From NCBI RefSeq assembly GCF_003319095.1, contig NZ_QOHI01000001.1, forward strand, positions 62,001-126,000: a stretch of DNA of 64,000 bases. The letters are read 5' to 3'. The notes beneath the pieces are model-generated. The model was not told the DNA's origin and ran no database searches. It saw nothing but the letters and a program-made list of their open reading frames with translations. Shown here piece by piece: positions 1 through 12,455 of the stretch (within the stretch, counting starts at the first letter, position 1; each line of letters opens with the position of its first letter). Position numbers and translations under genes: made by a program. This DNA comes from Blastococcus sp. TBT05-19 (GTDB lineage: Bacteria; Actinomycetota; Actinomycetes; Mycobacteriales; Geodermatophilaceae).

Positions 1-2
1 GG

Positions 3-377
3 TTCGCCGAGGTGCACGGCCTGAACCGCACCGACGTCCGGGCGCTCGTGGCAATCATGGACGCCGCCCGGCGCGGGGAGGCGCTCACCGCCGGCCGGCT
101 GGGCGAGGCCGTGGACCTGCGCTCGGCCTCGGTCACCGCGCTGGTCGACCGGCTGGAGAAGGTCGGCCACGTGCGCCGGGTGCGCGACCCCGAGGACCGC
201 CGGCGGGTGGGCCTGGAGATGTCGGAGTCCGCGATGGTCGCCGGAGCGGAGCACTTCGGCGGCCTGGCGCGCGACCTCACCGCCGCGATGGACGGCTACA
301 CCGACGAGGAGCTGGCCGTCGTGCGCCGCTGGCTGGAGGACATGACCGCGGTGATCACCCGCCACAACCGCGCCTGA
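3..377 (+). CDS. MarR-family transcriptional regulator, 5'-truncated by window edge
   Basis: This is the C-terminal 124 residues of a MarR-type winged-helix regulator; the reading frame is open to the window edge, so the true start is outside. The fragment holds the recognition helix (SASVTALVDRLEKVGHV, about residues 40-57 of the fragment), the wing with its charged turn DPEDRRR, and a long C-terminal dimerisation helix ending RHNRA. MarR proteins bind palindromic operators as dimers and release DNA on ligand binding; the target here cannot be seen. The gene converges on the GroES-like gene. The gap between them holds an 8-bp inverted repeat (399-406 with 431-438) that could form a loose terminator. 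Confidence 0.85.
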   Translation, partial: FAEVHGLNRTDVRALVAIMDAARRGEALTAGRLGEAVDLRSASVTALVDRLEKVGHVRRVRDPEDRRRVGLEMSESAMVAGAEHFGGLARDLTAAMDGYTDEELAVVRRWLEDMTAVITRHNRA

Positions 378-460
378 TCGCCGTGCCCGGCGCGTGGGTG
401 TGCGCTGATCGGGGTGATGTGGGCGGGATGAGCGCACAGTCGCGGCAGGGCGCCTGCGCG

Positions 461-799
461 CTACAGGTAGAGGCCGGTCGATTCCTCGATGCGCTCGGCG
501 GCGACGGCGTGCACGTCGCGCTCGCGCAGGATGATCAGGTCCTCGCCGTGCACCTCGACCTCGTGCTGGTCCTCGGGGGAGAAGAGCACCTGGTCGCCGA
601 GCTTCACCTGACGCACGCTCGGGCCCACGCCCTTCGCCTCGCCCCACACCAGCCGCTTGGCCACCTGGGCGGTCGCGGGGATGAGGATGCCGCCGCTGGA
701 GCGCCGGTCGCCGTCCTCCTTGCGGAGCGCGACCAGGATGCGGTCGTGCAGCATCTTGATCGGCAGCCTGCCGGCGTTGTCCTCGGGCACGTCGGTCAA
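461..799 (-). CDS. GroES-like co-chaperonin (Cpn10 family)
   Basis: A 112-aa protein of the Cpn10 fold, close to the usual ~100 aa. The family signature is visible: an N-terminal PIKMLHDRILV strand, a mobile-loop region with SSGGILIPATAQ, then GVGPSVRQVKLGDQVLFS and an acidic C-terminal half. Cpn10 forms a heptameric lid on GroEL. No groEL is adjacent, so this is probably a secondary, divergent GroES rather than the main copy (inference). The listed start is TTG at 799; a GTG at 790 (VPEDNAG...) is equally possible and lies 8 bases after a TAGCGT box. Upstream is the rhodanese lipoprotein gene in the same orientation. Confidence 0.8.
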   Translation of the reverse strand: MTDVPEDNAGRLPIKMLHDRILVALRKEDGDRRSSGGILIPATAQVAKRLVWGEAKGVGPSVRQVKLGDQVLFSPEDQHEVEVHGEDLIILRERDVHAVAAERIEESTGLYL

Positions 800-822
800 C
801 GCTACCCGGGCCCGCTCGCCCC

Positions 823-1251
823 TCAGGCGCCCGGCGGCAGCAGCGGGCGACCGTCGGCCTCCCAGGCCACCATCCCGCCCTCGAGGTCCACGACGTCGGT
901 GTAGCCGAGCTCGGCGAGCGTGACCGCGGCGTCGGCGCTCATGTTCCCCGACCGGCAGTAGAGCGCCAGCGGCGTGCTGCGGTCGGCCGGCAGCTGCGCC
1001 TGCTGCTGCTCGATCCGGTCGAAGGGGATGGCGGCGTCGGTGCCCTCGATCGACCCCTCGTCGGGCACGTGCACGTTGACGACGAACGCCTCGTCGCCCG
1101 CGATGACGTCGGCGAACGCGGCCGGGTCCAGCAGGGTGGCGGGGCCCGCCGACGAGGGGGCCGCCTCGGTGCTCCGCGGGTCGCCTGCGCAGCCGCCGGC
1201 CAGCAGAGCCGTCGCGAGCAGGGCGAGGGTCGTGCGTCGCAACCGGGGCAT
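823..1251 (-). CDS. Rhodanese-like lipoprotein
   Basis: A 142-aa exported protein with one rhodanese domain. The first 20 residues form a lipoprotein signal peptide ending LLAGG-Cys21, so it is probably anchored outside the membrane. The active-site loop CRSGNMSA places the sulfur-carrying cysteine at residue 99, followed by the usual AAVTLAELGYTDVVDLEGGM helix-strand pair. Rhodaneses carry persulfide sulfur; the substrate is unknown. I chose ATG 1251 over the upstream GTG 1272 because TACGCT (1258-1263) lies six bases before 1251, the arrangement of a leaderless mRNA, and because the signal peptide then has a normal short N-region. A TRX-like or sulfur gene is not adjacent. Confidence 0.85.
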   Translation of the reverse strand: MPRLRRTTLALLATALLAGGCAGDPRSTEAAPSSAGPATLLDPAAFADVIAGDEAFVVNVHVPDEGSIEGTDAAIPFDRIEQQQAQLPADRSTPLALYCRSGNMSADAAVTLAELGYTDVVDLEGGMVAWEADGRPLLPPGA

Positions 1252-1257
1252 CCGCCG

Positions 1258-1263
1258 AGCGTA
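1258..1263 (-). promoter_or_regulatory. Leaderless-type -10 box for the rhodanese gene
   Basis: TACGCT on the minus strand, six bases before ATG 1251. This fits the TANNNT-N6/7-RTG pattern of leaderless actinobacterial transcripts and decides the start codon. Confidence 0.5.
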
Positions 1264-1274
1264 GGCGCGCACGG

Positions 1275-4035
<2,761 letters not shown>

Positions 4036-4049
<14 letters not shown>

Positions 4050-4389
4050 GCGCGCCCGGATCGGGGTCGCCGCGGCGCTGCTGGCGCTCGTCGCGGGCTG
4101 CGCCGGTCAGGCGGAGGCCGAGGCGCCTGCCGCGGCGAGCAGCAGCCCGGCGCGGGCCGCCGACGACACCACCCGGCGGATCGCCGAGGTGGAGTTCGTG
4201 CGCCAGTGCACGATCGCCTCGACCAGCTTCGTGGACGAGGCCGACATCACCACCGACCTCGACGCGCGCCTCGCGGCCGCCGGGTTCAGCCACCAGGAGT
4301 GGAAGGACTGGCACGACGCGCTGGTCGACTCCCCGGAGCTGGTGGAGCAGTTCGCCGAGATCAGCGCCCCGGGGTGCCCGGGGGCCTGA
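4036..4389 (+). CDS. Small lipoprotein of unknown function
   Basis: A 117-aa protein with a lipoprotein signal: basic start, hydrophobic GVAAALLALVAG and lipobox cysteine at residue 22, followed by a low-complexity Ala/Glu/Ser linker. The folded part (about residues 48-117) has two more cysteines (VRQCTIA and APGCPGA), probably a disulfide, and a helical segment LDARLAAAGFSHQEWKDWHDAL. The start must be TTG 4036, since no other in-frame start gives the signal peptide; it overlaps the preceding secreted gene by 14 bases. Function unknown. It converges on the glycosyltransferase gene, with only one base between the two stop codons. Confidence 0.7.
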
Positions 4390-4390
4390 C

Positions 4391-5836
4391 TCAGCCGGCG
4401 GCGAGCGCCGGCTGCTCGTCGGTCGTGAAGCCCACCCGCGGCATCACCGTCCAGCGCGGGGTGCGGCGGGCCAGCGCCGCGACCAGCCCGCGCAGCCGGA
4501 ACCAGGCGTGCACCTGCCGGTACCCGATGTTCTCCACCACCGCGGCCACGACGAGCGCGACCAGGTCCCGGCCCCGCCGGTAGCGCCGGTAGGTGAGCAC
4601 CTCGACCGCGATCGCCGTCGTCGACAGCAGCGTGCCGACGGCGAGGGCCAGCCCGATCATCACCGCGGCCACGCCGAGGTCCAGGATGCCGAGCCCGGCG
4701 GCCAGCGCGACCGACGCGAGGCCGAGCACCTCCACGACCGGGCCGAGCAGCTCGAACACGAGGAAGAACGGCAGCGCCATCGTGCCGACCGCGCCGTGCC
4801 GCGGGTTGCCGATCATCCGGCGGTGCTTCCACAGCAGCTGGGCCAGGCCGTGGGACCAGCGCCGGCGCTGACGGCCCAGCACGCCCAGGGTCTCGGGCAC
4901 CTCGGTCCAGCACACCGGCTCGGGCACGAAGACGACGCGGTGCGGCGCCCCGACCCGCTGCTGGTGGGCCAGCATGCTCACGACCAGGTCGGCGTCCTCG
5001 CCCAGCGACCGGTGGTCCAGGCCGCCGATCTCCACCACGAGGTCGCGGCGGAACAGCCCGAAGGCGCCGGAGATGATCAGCAGGGCGTTGGCATCGGCCC
5101 AGCCGGTGCGGCCGAGCAGGAACGAGCGCAGGTACTCGACGGCCTGGATCCGGACCAGCCACTTCTTCGACAGGCGGGGCTCCACCACGGTCCCGCGGTC
5201 GACGAGCGCACCGTTGGCGGCGCGGATCACGCCACCGGCGGCGATGACGTTGGCCGGGTCCTCCACGAACGGCCGGGCGACCCGCAGGAGGGCGTCCTCC
5301 TCCAGCAGTGAGTCGGCGTCGAGCATGCACACCAGCGGGTGGCGGGCGTGGTTGAGCGCGGCGTTCAGGGCGTCGGACTTCTTCCCGACGCTGGTCTTGC
5401 GGATGACCACGAGCGGATCGCCGGTGGTCGCCCGGTGGACCGACAGGATCTCGCCGTCCACCGGCAGGTCCGCCGTGCGCCGCGGGTTGATCGGGGCGAG
5501 CCGGTAGCGCTCGGCCACCAGCTCGAACGTCCGGTCGGTGGACCCGTCGTCGACGAGCACCACCTCGAGGGCCGGGTACCGCTGGCCGAGCGCGGCACGC
5601 AGGGTGTCGAGGATCCCGGCCTCCTCGTCGTGCGCGGGGATCAGCAGCGAGACGGCGGGGGTGATCGGGCTGGCGAAGATCTCGCCGTGCCCCTCGGCGC
5701 CCTTCCAGTGCCGCGCCTCGGCGACCCGGCGGGCGCCCAGCAGGACCAGGGTGAACATGACCGCGTCCAGCAGCAGCGTGTAGCCGAGCACGGTCCAGCT
5801 CGCGCCGAGCACGATGTCGGTGAAGAGCTCGTTCAC
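4391..5836 (-). CDS. Membrane family 2 glycosyltransferase (processive, polysaccharide synthase-like)
   Basis: A 481-aa GT2 enzyme. After an N-terminal helix (about residues 10-33) comes the GT-A domain with VDDGSTD, the metal-binding DADS, GEDAD, and the QxxRW motif as QRRRW, the set found in processive synthases of cellulose, hyaluronan and poly-GlcNAc. Several C-terminal helices (about 335-430) complete the membrane channel part. It likely polymerises or transfers a sugar from a nucleotide donor at the membrane; the product is unknown. GTG 5836 overlaps the stop of the HEAT-repeat gene by four bases (GTGA), making it the third gene of a response regulator-HEAT-GT2 operon, which points to signal-controlled exopolysaccharide synthesis. 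Confidence 0.85.
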   Translation of the reverse strand: MNELFTDIVLGASWTVLGYTLLLDAVMFTLVLLGARRVAEARHWKGAEGHGEIFASPITPAVSLLIPAHDEEAGILDTLRAALGQRYPALEVVLVDDGSTDRTFELVAERYRLAPINPRRTADLPVDGEILSVHRATTGDPLVVIRKTSVGKKSDALNAALNHARHPLVCMLDADSLLEEDALLRVARPFVEDPANVIAAGGVIRAANGALVDRGTVVEPRLSKKWLVRIQAVEYLRSFLLGRTGWADANALLIISGAFGLFRRDLVVEIGGLDHRSLGEDADLVVSMLAHQQRVGAPHRVVFVPEPVCWTEVPETLGVLGRQRRRWSHGLAQLLWKHRRMIGNPRHGAVGTMALPFFLVFELLGPVVEVLGLASVALAAGLGILDLGVAAVMIGLALAVGTLLSTTAIAVEVLTYRRYRRGRDLVALVVAAVVENIGYRQVHAWFRLRGLVAALARRTPRWTVMPRVGFTTDEQPALAAG

Positions 5837-6912
5837 GCGGCACCCACCGGCTCGGCGCGGCGCACGGCCGGGCCCAGCTCGTCGAGGGCCGCGCGGGCCA
5901 CGGGTGCGGCGGCGCCGGGACCGGTGGCCACCGCCTCCAGCGAGGCGCGCCCGTCGGCCCCCAGCGCGGCCAGGGCGTCGGCGCACGCCGCGCGGACGGC
6001 GATGTCCTCGGCGGCGAGGCCGGCGAGCAGCGGGATCGTGGCGAGCGGGTGGCCGATGCGGCCCAGGGCCTCGGCGCTGGTGCGCTGGAGTCCGGGGTCG
6101 GGGGAGTTGGAGAGCGCGTCGACCAGGGGCTCGGTCGACGTCGGCGAGCCGATGCGACCCAGCGCGGCGGCAGCGGACCGGCGCACGCCCAGGTCCTCGC
6201 CGGCATCGCGCACCAGGGCCTCCAGCAGCGGGGCGGCCGAGGGGTCGCCGTGCACGCCCAGCAGCTCGGCGACCAGCCCGCGGGCGACCTGGTTCCGGCC
6301 GGTCAGGGAGTCGCGGAGCACCGGCAGCGCGGTCGTGCCGAGGTCGAGCAGCGCCATGCCCAGGACGCCGGAGGGCAGGGCCCGCTCGCCGTGGGTGGCG
6401 CGCAGCAGGGGGCCGACGGCAGCGGGGTCGCCGGCCTTGCCCAGGGCGCGCGCGGCGGCGCAGCGCACCTCCAGCGACCGGTCGTCCAGGAGCTCGACCA
6501 TCGCGGCGATGTGGTCGGTGCCGGCGGCGGACCCGAGCAGGGCGACGGCCCGGCCGCGCCGCCAGGACTTGCGCGCCGTGAGGTCGGCCACCGCGCGGGA
6601 GACGACGCCGCGCTCGGCGAGCAGGTCGCGGAGCGTCTGGCGGTCGCTGCCGCGCAGCTGGGGCAGGAGCTCGAGCACGATCTCGTCGAGGTCGGCGGGG
6701 GCGCCGACGACGTCGGGCAGGGGGGCGCCGTCGACGGGGTCGTCGTCGAGGACGGCGTGCACCAGCGGCATGAGCTCGCGCTTGCGGCGGTCGTCGCGCG
6801 CCGACCGGCGACCGCGCAGCAGGTGGGCGGTGGCGACCATGAGCAGCAGCGCGATGATCAGGGCGGTCACCGCCGCTCCTGCGAGCAGCACGCCGCCGAC
6901 CGGCCCGGTCAT
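5833..6912 (-). CDS. HEAT-repeat membrane-anchored protein
   Basis: A 359-aa protein with one N-terminal membrane helix (about residues 6-28, GVLLAGAAVTALIIALLLMV) and then a solenoid of HEAT/PBS-lyase-like repeats. At least six repeats are visible, with recurring LGRIG, ARALGKAGD, SAEALGRIGHP and DALAALGADG turns. Such solenoids are usually protein-binding scaffolds. It overlaps the response regulator upstream (ATGA, 6909-6912) and the glycosyltransferase downstream (GTGA, 5833-5836), so all three are made together. I infer that it couples the regulator to the glycosyltransferase at the membrane; that role is not shown by sequence alone. Confidence 0.8.
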   Translation of the reverse strand: MTGPVGGVLLAGAAVTALIIALLLMVATAHLLRGRRSARDDRRKRELMPLVHAVLDDDPVDGAPLPDVVGAPADLDEIVLELLPQLRGSDRQTLRDLLAERGVVSRAVADLTARKSWRRGRAVALLGSAAGTDHIAAMVELLDDRSLEVRCAAARALGKAGDPAAVGPLLRATHGERALPSGVLGMALLDLGTTALPVLRDSLTGRNQVARGLVAELLGVHGDPSAAPLLEALVRDAGEDLGVRRSAAAALGRIGSPTSTEPLVDALSNSPDPGLQRTSAEALGRIGHPLATIPLLAGLAAEDIAVRAACADALAALGADGRASLEAVATGPGAAAPVARAALDELGPAVRRAEPVGAA

Positions 6913-7295
6913 CCGGAGACGCTGCCCGGCGGGAGGGCGGCGGTGACGCGGCTGACCAGCTCGCGGGTGCTGAAGGGCTTGGCGACGAAGTCGGTGGCCC
7001 CGGCGGCGAAACCGCGCTCGAGGTCGGGCTCCTGCGCCTTGGCGGTCAGCAGCAGGACCGGGGTCCGGGCGAGGTCGGCGTCGATGTCCTCGCGGAGCGC
7101 GCGGCACACCTCCAGGCCGTTCATCCGCGGCATCATCCAGTCCAGGACGACCAGGTCGGGGCGCAGCTGGCGGGCGGCGGCCAGACCGGCCTCGCCGTCG
7201 CGCTCGACCGACACCTCCAGGCCCAGGCGGCCGAGGCGGAACGCGACGAGGTCGGCGATGACGGGGTCGTCGTCGACGACGAGCACGTGGGTCAT
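6909..7295 (-). CDS. Single-domain response regulator
   Basis: A 128-aa stand-alone receiver (CheY-like) domain with no output domain. The acidic pair is in VVDDDP, the phospho-acceptor Asp in VVLDWMMPRMNG, the conserved Thr in LLLTAKA and the Lys in FVAKPFSTREL. It therefore acts through protein contacts rather than DNA binding. It is first in an operon with the HEAT protein and GT2, and is divergently transcribed from the hybrid kinase at 7441, which ends in an Hpt domain; the natural inference is a phosphorelay from that Hpt to this receiver. The start ATG 7295 was chosen over upstream codons because the beta-1 strand begins directly after it. Confidence 0.9.
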   Translation of the reverse strand: MTHVLVVDDDPVIADLVAFRLGRLGLEVSVERDGEAGLAAARQLRPDLVVLDWMMPRMNGLEVCRALREDIDADLARTPVLLLTAKAQEPDLERGFAAGATDFVAKPFSTRELVSRVTAALPPGSVSG

Positions 7296-7440
7296 GGGGC
7301 TCCGATCAGAGGGGTGGACCCTCCCGAGATCGGCATCGGACGCACACAACTGAAGTGCCGACCTGCGACGCGACTATCGCGGCCCCGATCCGACCGGAAT
7401 ACCCCTCAAGAGTGAGAGCTCCGGAGCCGACAACTCTGTC
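7296..7440. promoter_or_regulatory. Divergent promoter region of the kinase/regulator module
   Basis: A 145-bp spacer between the response-regulator operon (leftward) and the hybrid kinase (rightward). It must carry both promoters. I see no convincing consensus boxes or long palindrome in it. Confidence 0.4.
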
Positions 7441-10197
7441 GTGCCCCGCCTGTCGTCCCGTCCCGCAGCCCGCGACCCCCGCCCGCTGCGCGTGCTGCTG
7501 CGCCGCCCCCTGGTCGTGGGGATGGCGGCGCTCATCACCGTCGCGGTGACGACGTTCGGCCTGGCCATCGCCGTGGTCACCGTGCTGGGCGGTCGCGTCG
7601 ACCGGGCCAACGACATGATCGGTGCCCTGCAGGACGGGCACATCGCGATGATCAACCAGGAGACGTCGCTGCGCGGCTTCCTGGTGACCCGCGAGGCGCG
7701 CTTCCTCGAGCCCTACCGCAAGGGCGCCGCCGACCTCGCCGAGGCCGACGCGGTGCTGAGCCGGCTCATCGCCGGCGACCCGGAGCTCGAGGAGACGTTC
7801 GCCGCGCTGGAGGCGGCCGAGAACCGGTTCATCGACGAGTGGCTCCAGCCGGTGCTGGCCGAGCAGCCCGCCCTGGGCGACGTCGCCGCGCTGAGCGAGC
7901 TGCTCCGCCGGGACAAGGCGCTGTTCGACCGCTACCGCAGTCTCGAGGGCGAGATGAGCAGTCTGCTGGAGGAGCGCCGAGAGCGCGCCTACGACCAGCA
8001 GTACCTCGTGCTCCTCGGTGGGGCGTTCGGCGGCCTCGTGCTGACCGGTGTCGTGGCGTTCGCCGTCCGCCGGGCCAACCGCCGGCTGGCCGCGGAGATC
8101 CTGCCGCCGACCCAGCAGGTGCGCGAGACCCTGGCCGCGCTGTCCGCCGGCGACGTCGGTGCCCGGGCCACCGAGGCCGGCCCGGCCGAGCTGCGCGACA
8201 TCGCCGGCGACGTCAACGCCCTCGGCGAGGCGCTGCACGAGCGCGACGAGAAGGTCGCCGCCCGCGAGACCGAGCTGGTGGCCGCCCGCGACGAGGCCGA
8301 GCGCGCCGGGCAGGCCAAGACCGCCTTCCTCGCGACGATGAGCCACGAGATCAGGACGCCGCTCAACGCCGTCCTGGGCCTGACCGACCTGCTGCTGACC
8401 ACCGAGCTCACCGACGAGCAGCGCAGCCACCTGGACACCGTCTCCCGCAGCGGCGACAGCCTGCTGAGCCTGATCAACGACATCCTCGACTTCTCCAAGA
8501 TCGAGGCCGGCGAGCTCGACCTCGAGCGCGCGCCGTTCCAGCTCGACGACGTCGTCTACGACGTCGCCCAGCTGCTGGCCCCCCAGGCGGCCGGCAAGGG
8601 TCTGGACCTGCTGGTCGACATCGACGCCGAGCACCGCTGGGCCCTGATGGGCGATGGCTCCCGGCTCCGCCAGGTGCTGACCAACCTCGTCGGCAACGCG
8701 CTCAAGTTCACCGCCGTCGGCCAGGTCTTCGTCCAGGTCACCGGGCGCCTCGTGGACGGGCGCATGCACTGCACGCTGGCGGTCAGCGACACCGGCATCG
8801 GCATCTCGCAGGAGCAGCGCCGCCGGCTGTTCCGCTCCTTCAGCCAGGGCGACGCCTCGATCACGCGTTCCTACGGCGGCACCGGGCTGGGCCTGGCGAT
8901 CAGCCAGCGGATCGCGGCCGCCATGGGCGGGGACATCGAGGTCACCAGCGAGGCGGGCCTCGGCTCGACGTTCACCGTGCGCGTCGTGCTGGACCAGGCG
9001 CCGCTGGACGACGACGACCGCGGCCTGGCGGGGGCCCTCGCCGGGCGCCGGCTGCTGGTCGTGGACGACAACGAGACCAACCTGCGCATCCTGGAGCACC
9101 AGCTCAGCCGGGCCGGGGCGACCTGCGTGCTGGCCGCCGACGGCCCCGCGGCCCTGGTCGCGGCCGCGGACGGCGGGTTCGACGCCTGCCTCACCGACCT
9201 GCACATGCCGGGCATGGACGGCGAGGAGGTGGCGCGCCGGCTGCGCGAGCTGCCGGGCACCGCCGACGTCCCCCTCGTCCTGCTGAGCAGCTCGACCAGC
9301 CTGGCCGACGCCACCGCCGGCACCTTCGCCGCCCGGCTGCACAAGCCGGTGCGCCCGGAGCGGCTCGTGCAGACGCTGCGCTCGGTCCTGCAGCCCTCGG
9401 CCAAGGCGTCCGCGCCGCGCGCCGTCCCCGGGGCGGGCCCCGCCGGCACCGGGTTGCGCGTGCTGGTGGCCGAGGACCACGAGGTCAACGCCCACCTGAT
9501 CAAGCTCTACCTGCGCCAGCTCGGCCACGAGTGCGTGCACGTGCCCAACGGCCACGCCGCCGTCGAGGCCGTCCGGCAGGACCGCTACGACGTCGTGCTG
9601 ATGGACGCGCAGATGCCGGTCATGGGCGGGGTGGAGGCCACCACCGCCATCCGCGCCCTGGACATCGAGCAGCCGCGCATCTTCGCCGTCACCGCCAGCG
9701 TGCTGACCAGCGACCGCACCGCGTTCCTGGACGCCGGCGCCGACGAGTTCCTCACCAAGCCCGTCCGGCTGAACACGCTCGACACCGCCCTGTCCCGGGT
9801 GGTCGGGGGGCTCCCCGTGCCGCCGGCCCCCGCGGGAGAGGAGGCCCCCGCCACCGCGCCGCTGGACCCGGAGACCGTCGAGGAGCTGCGCGACCTGGGC
9901 GAGGACGCCTTCGCCCACCTCTACCGGCAGTACGTCGAGGGCCTGGAGACGACGGTCGCGGCGCTGCTGGCCGCCGACATCTCCGTGGACGTCGAGGACG
10001 AGAGCAGCCTGCCCAGGCTCGCGCACCGCCTCAAGGGCAGCAGCGCGGCCATGGGTGCCCTGCGGCTGGCCGACGTCTGCCGCCGTCTCGAGGACGCCGT
10101 GGAGCCCTCCGCGGACCGGGACGACGTGCTGTCGGCCCTGCGCGAGGAGAGCCGGTTGGTGCGCGCCGCCGTGGACAGCCTGCTCGACGCTCCCTGA
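7441..10197 (+). CDS. Hybrid sensor histidine kinase with CHASE3, HAMP, two receivers and Hpt
   Basis: A 918-aa membrane kinase of BarA-like layout. Order: membrane helix (about 25-50), CHASE3-type sensor (50-185; [14 protein letters not shown] is typical), second helix (188-208), HAMP (210-265), HisKA with SHEIRTPLN and phospho-His302, HATPase ([23 protein letters not shown]), receiver 1 (acceptor Asp586 in TDLHMPG), receiver 2 (acceptor Asp722 in LMDAQMP) and a C-terminal Hpt with His862 in AHRLKGSS. All catalytic motifs look intact, so a complete His-Asp-His relay is encoded in one protein. The partner is probably the divergent single-domain regulator at 6909. GTG start; no strong ribosome site is visible. 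Confidence 0.92.
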   Translation: MPRLSSRPAARDPRPLRVLLRRPLVVGMAALITVAVTTFGLAIAVVTVLGGRVDRANDMIGALQDGHIAMINQETSLRGFLVTREARFLEPYRKGAADLAEADAVLSRLIAGDPELEETFAALEAAENRFIDEWLQPVLAEQPALGDVAALSELLRRDKALFDRYRSLEGEMSSLLEERRERAYDQQYLVLLGGAFGGLVLTGVVAFAVRRANRRLAAEILPPTQQVRETLAALSAGDVGARATEAGPAELRDIAGDVNALGEALHERDEKVAARETELVAARDEAERAGQAKTAFLATMSHEIRTPLNAVLGLTDLLLTTELTDEQRSHLDTVSRSGDSLLSLINDILDFSKIEAGELDLERAPFQLDDVVYDVAQLLAPQAAGKGLDLLVDIDAEHRWALMGDGSRLRQVLTNLVGNALKFTAVGQVFVQVTGRLVDGRMHCTLAVSDTGIGISQEQRRRLFRSFSQGDASITRSYGGTGLGLAISQRIAAAMGGDIEVTSEAGLGSTFTVRVVLDQAPLDDDDRGLAGALAGRRLLVVDDNETNLRILEHQLSRAGATCVLAADGPAALVAAADGGFDACLTDLHMPGMDGEEVARRLRELPGTADVPLVLLSSSTSLADATAGTFAARLHKPVRPERLVQTLRSVLQPSAKASAPRAVPGAGPAGTGLRVLVAEDHEVNAHLIKLYLRQLGHECVHVPNGHAAVEAVRQDRYDVVLMDAQMPVMGGVEATTAIRALDIEQPRIFAVTASVLTSDRTAFLDAGADEFLTKPVRLNTLDTALSRVVGGLPVPPAPAGEEAPATAPLDPETVEELRDLGEDAFAHLYRQYVEGLETTVAALLAADISVDVEDESSLPRLAHRLKGSSAAMGALRLADVCRRLEDAVEPSADRDDVLSALREESRLVRAAVDSLLDAP

Positions 10198-10227
10198 CGA
10201 GCCGGCGGGTGCCGGCGGGCGGCTCCG

Positions 10228-10233
10228 TACGAT
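10228..10233 (+). promoter_or_regulatory. Leaderless-type -10 box for serS
   Basis: TACGAT seven bases before GTG 10241. Transcription would begin at or next to the start codon, explaining the absent Shine-Dalgarno. Confidence 0.55.
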
Positions 10234-10240
10234 CGACGGC

Positions 10241-11536
10241 GTGATCGACCTCCGGCTCCTGCGCGAGAACCCCGACCTCGTCCGTGCCAGCCAGCGGGCC
10301 CGGGGAGCCGACGAGTCCCTGGTCGACTCCCTCCTCGCCGCCGACACCGCCCGCCGGGAGGCGGTCCGGCGGGCCGACGACCTGCGCGCCGAGCAGAAGA
10401 ACGCCTCGCAGGCGGTCAAGAAGGCCACCCCGGAGGAGCGGCCCGCCGTCCTCGAGCGGGCCAAGGCGCTGGCCGCCGAGGTCAAGGACGCCGAGGAGGC
10501 GCAGCGCGCCGCCGACGCCGCCCTGCGCGCCGCTCACACCAAGATCCCGAACGTCGTCGCCGACGAGGTGCCCCCGGGCGGTGAGGACGACGCCGTCACC
10601 ATCCGCACCGTCGGCGAGGTGCCCACCTACGACTTCGAGGTGCGCGACCACATCGAGATCGGCGAGCTGCTCGGTGCCATCGACATGGAGCGCGGCGCCA
10701 AGGTGTCGGGCTCGCGCTTCTACTTCCTCACCGGCCCGGGTGCGCTGCTGGAGTTCGCGCTCGCCCAGCTCGCCATCAGCCGCGCCGTGGCCGCCGGCTT
10801 CACCCCGGTCATCGCACCGGCGCTGGTCCGCCCCGAGGCCATGGAGGGCACCGGCTTCCTCGGTGAGCACGACGAGGAGGTGTACCGGATCGAGCGCGAC
10901 GACCTGTACCTCGTCGGCACCTCGGAGGTCGCGCTGGCCGGCATGCACTCCGGCGAGGTGCTGGACCTCTCGGCGGGGCCCAAGCGCTACGCCGGCTGGT
11001 CCTCCTGCTTCCGCCGCGAGGCGGGCTCCTACGGCAAGGACACCCGCGGCATCATCCGCGTGCACTGGTTCGACAAGGTCGAGATGTTCAGCTTCGCCCG
11101 TCCCCAGGACACCGAGGCCGAGCACCTGCGCCTGCTGGCGTGGGAGGAGGAGTTCCTCGCCGCCCTCGAGCTCCCTTACCGCGTCGTCGACATCGCCGCC
11201 GGCGACCTCGGCACCAGCGCCACCCGCAAGTACGACATCGAGGCCTGGTTCCCGACGCAGGGCACCTACCGCGAGCTCACCTCGACCTCGGACTGCACGA
11301 CCTTCCAGGCCCGCCGGCTCAACATCCGGTACCGCGACGAGGACGGGAAGACGCAGACGGCGGCCACGCTGAACGGCACGCTCTGCGCGATCGCCCGCAC
11401 CATCGCCTGCCTGCTCGAGGTCCACCAGCGCGCCGACGGCTCGGTGCACGTGCCGGTGGCCCTGCGCCCGTGGCTGGGCGGCGTCGAGGCCCTCACCCCC
11501 GGCATGACGCTGGCGGCGCCGGTGCCCCCCGCATGA
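10241..11536 (+). CDS. serS: Seryl-tRNA synthetase
   Basis: A 431-aa class II synthetase that charges tRNA-Ser with serine. The N-terminal coiled-coil arm (about residues 25-105, rich in [17 protein letters not shown]) and the catalytic domain are present. Motif 2 appears as [28 protein letters not shown] split over about 255-285 and motif 3 as [17 protein letters not shown]. Length is normal. The GTG start at 10241 gives the standard [15 protein letters not shown] beginning. The stop overlaps the following HAD gene by four bases (ATGA 11533-11536), so the two are co-translated. A tRNA-Ser gene is elsewhere in the window (47438) but is not linked. Confidence 0.97.
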   Translation: MIDLRLLRENPDLVRASQRARGADESLVDSLLAADTARREAVRRADDLRAEQKNASQAVKKATPEERPAVLERAKALAAEVKDAEEAQRAADAALRAAHTKIPNVVADEVPPGGEDDAVTIRTVGEVPTYDFEVRDHIEIGELLGAIDMERGAKVSGSRFYFLTGPGALLEFALAQLAISRAVAAGFTPVIAPALVRPEAMEGTGFLGEHDEEVYRIERDDLYLVGTSEVALAGMHSGEVLDLSAGPKRYAGWSSCFRREAGSYGKDTRGIIRVHWFDKVEMFSFARPQDTEAEHLRLLAWEEEFLAALELPYRVVDIAAGDLGTSATRKYDIEAWFPTQGTYRELTSTSDCTTFQARRLNIRYRDEDGKTQTAATLNGTLCAIARTIACLLEVHQRADGSVHVPVALRPWLGGVEALTPGMTLAAPVPPA

Positions 11537-12444
11537 GCCAGGAGCGGCCGCGCGCGCTCAAGGCCTACGGCGTCCTGCCCGATGCCGACCGGGTGATCGA
11601 ACTCGGGACCCTCGGCGGCTGGCGGCCCAAGCTCGTCGCCACCGACCTCGACGGCACGCTGCTGGACTCCGCGGGCGAGGTCTCACCGCGCACGCGCACG
11701 GCGCTGGGCGCCTGCTGGGACGCCGGCATCCCGGTGGTCGGTGTGACCGGCCGGGGACCGCGGCTGCTGGACAGCGTCCGCGACGCCCTCGGTGGTCGCG
11801 GGATCGCCGCCCTCTCCCAGGGCGGCTTCGTCGTCGACCTCGAGCGCGACGAGGTGCTCCGCGCCGTCGCCCTCCCGCGCGAGCAGGCCGAGCGGGTGAT
11901 CCGGCAGATCGAGGAGGTCGCCGGCGACCTGGTCCTCGCCGTCGAGGACGCCGCCGAGCAGGGCGAGGCGCACGACGCCCGGCTGCGGGTCCAGCACGGC
12001 TTCGGGTGGCCCTATCCCGAGCCGTCCTCCGTGCTGCCGCGGAACGAGGTGCTGCCCCCGGGCCCGGTGCTCAAGGCGTTCCTGCGGTCGTCGTCGCTGG
12101 GCCAGGACGAGCTGCTCGCCCGGGCGCGGAGCGTCGTCGACCCCGCGGACGCCGAGGTCACGCACGCGGGGCTGGGCTTCATCGAGGTCCTGCCGCCCGG
12201 CGTCACCAAGGAGACCGGGCTGGCCGTGGCGCTGGAGCGGTACGGCGTCGGGCTCGGCGACGTCCTCGCGTTCGGGGACATGCCGAACGACCTGCCGATG
12301 CTCACCGCGGTGGCCCGGGCCGGTGGCCGGGCGATCGCCGTCGCCAACGCCCACCCCGACGTGCACGCCGTCGTCCAGGGCGTCACGAGCGGCCACGAGG
12401 CCGATGGCGTCGCCCGGTACCTGGAGGCGGTCCTCGATGTCTGA
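11533..12444 (+). CDS. HAD-superfamily (Cof-type) phosphatase
   Basis: A 303-aa Cof/IIB-type HAD hydrolase. Motif I DLDGTLLD holds the nucleophile Asp, motif II is GVTGR, motif III the Lys in [10 protein letters not shown], and motif [13 protein letters not shown] cap domain lies between about residues 110 and 225. Such enzymes dephosphorylate sugar phosphates or flavin precursors; the substrate is not predictable. There is an N-terminal extension of about 30 residues before motif I. Translated from an ATG overlapping the serS stop, and followed by a paralogous HAD gene 11 bases later, suggesting tandem duplication. Confidence 0.85.
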   Translation: MSQERPRALKAYGVLPDADRVIELGTLGGWRPKLVATDLDGTLLDSAGEVSPRTRTALGACWDAGIPVVGVTGRGPRLLDSVRDALGGRGIAALSQGGFVVDLERDEVLRAVALPREQAERVIRQIEEVAGDLVLAVEDAAEQGEAHDARLRVQHGFGWPYPEPSSVLPRNEVLPPGPVLKAFLRSSSLGQDELLARARSVVDPADAEVTHAGLGFIEVLPPGVTKETGLAVALERYGVGLGDVLAFGDMPNDLPMLTAVARAGGRAIAVANAHPDVHAVVQGVTSGHEADGVARYLEAVLDV

Positions 12445-12455
12445 CCGGGTGCGCG

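Noticed and set aside
399-438. Inverted repeat TGTGCGCT/AGCGCACA after the MarR gene as a strong terminator.
   Set aside because: The stem is 8 bp with a 24-base loop, too weak to claim.
4391-5836. Naming this enzyme as a cellulose synthase.
   Set aside because: The QxxRW set is shared by many processive synthases and no PilZ domain or BcsB partner is present.
7306-10485. A 1059-codon open frame on the minus strand over the histidine kinase gene.
   Set aside because: Long antisense frames are expected in very GC-rich DNA; its protein has no signal, fold or motif, whereas the opposite strand encodes a complete kinase.
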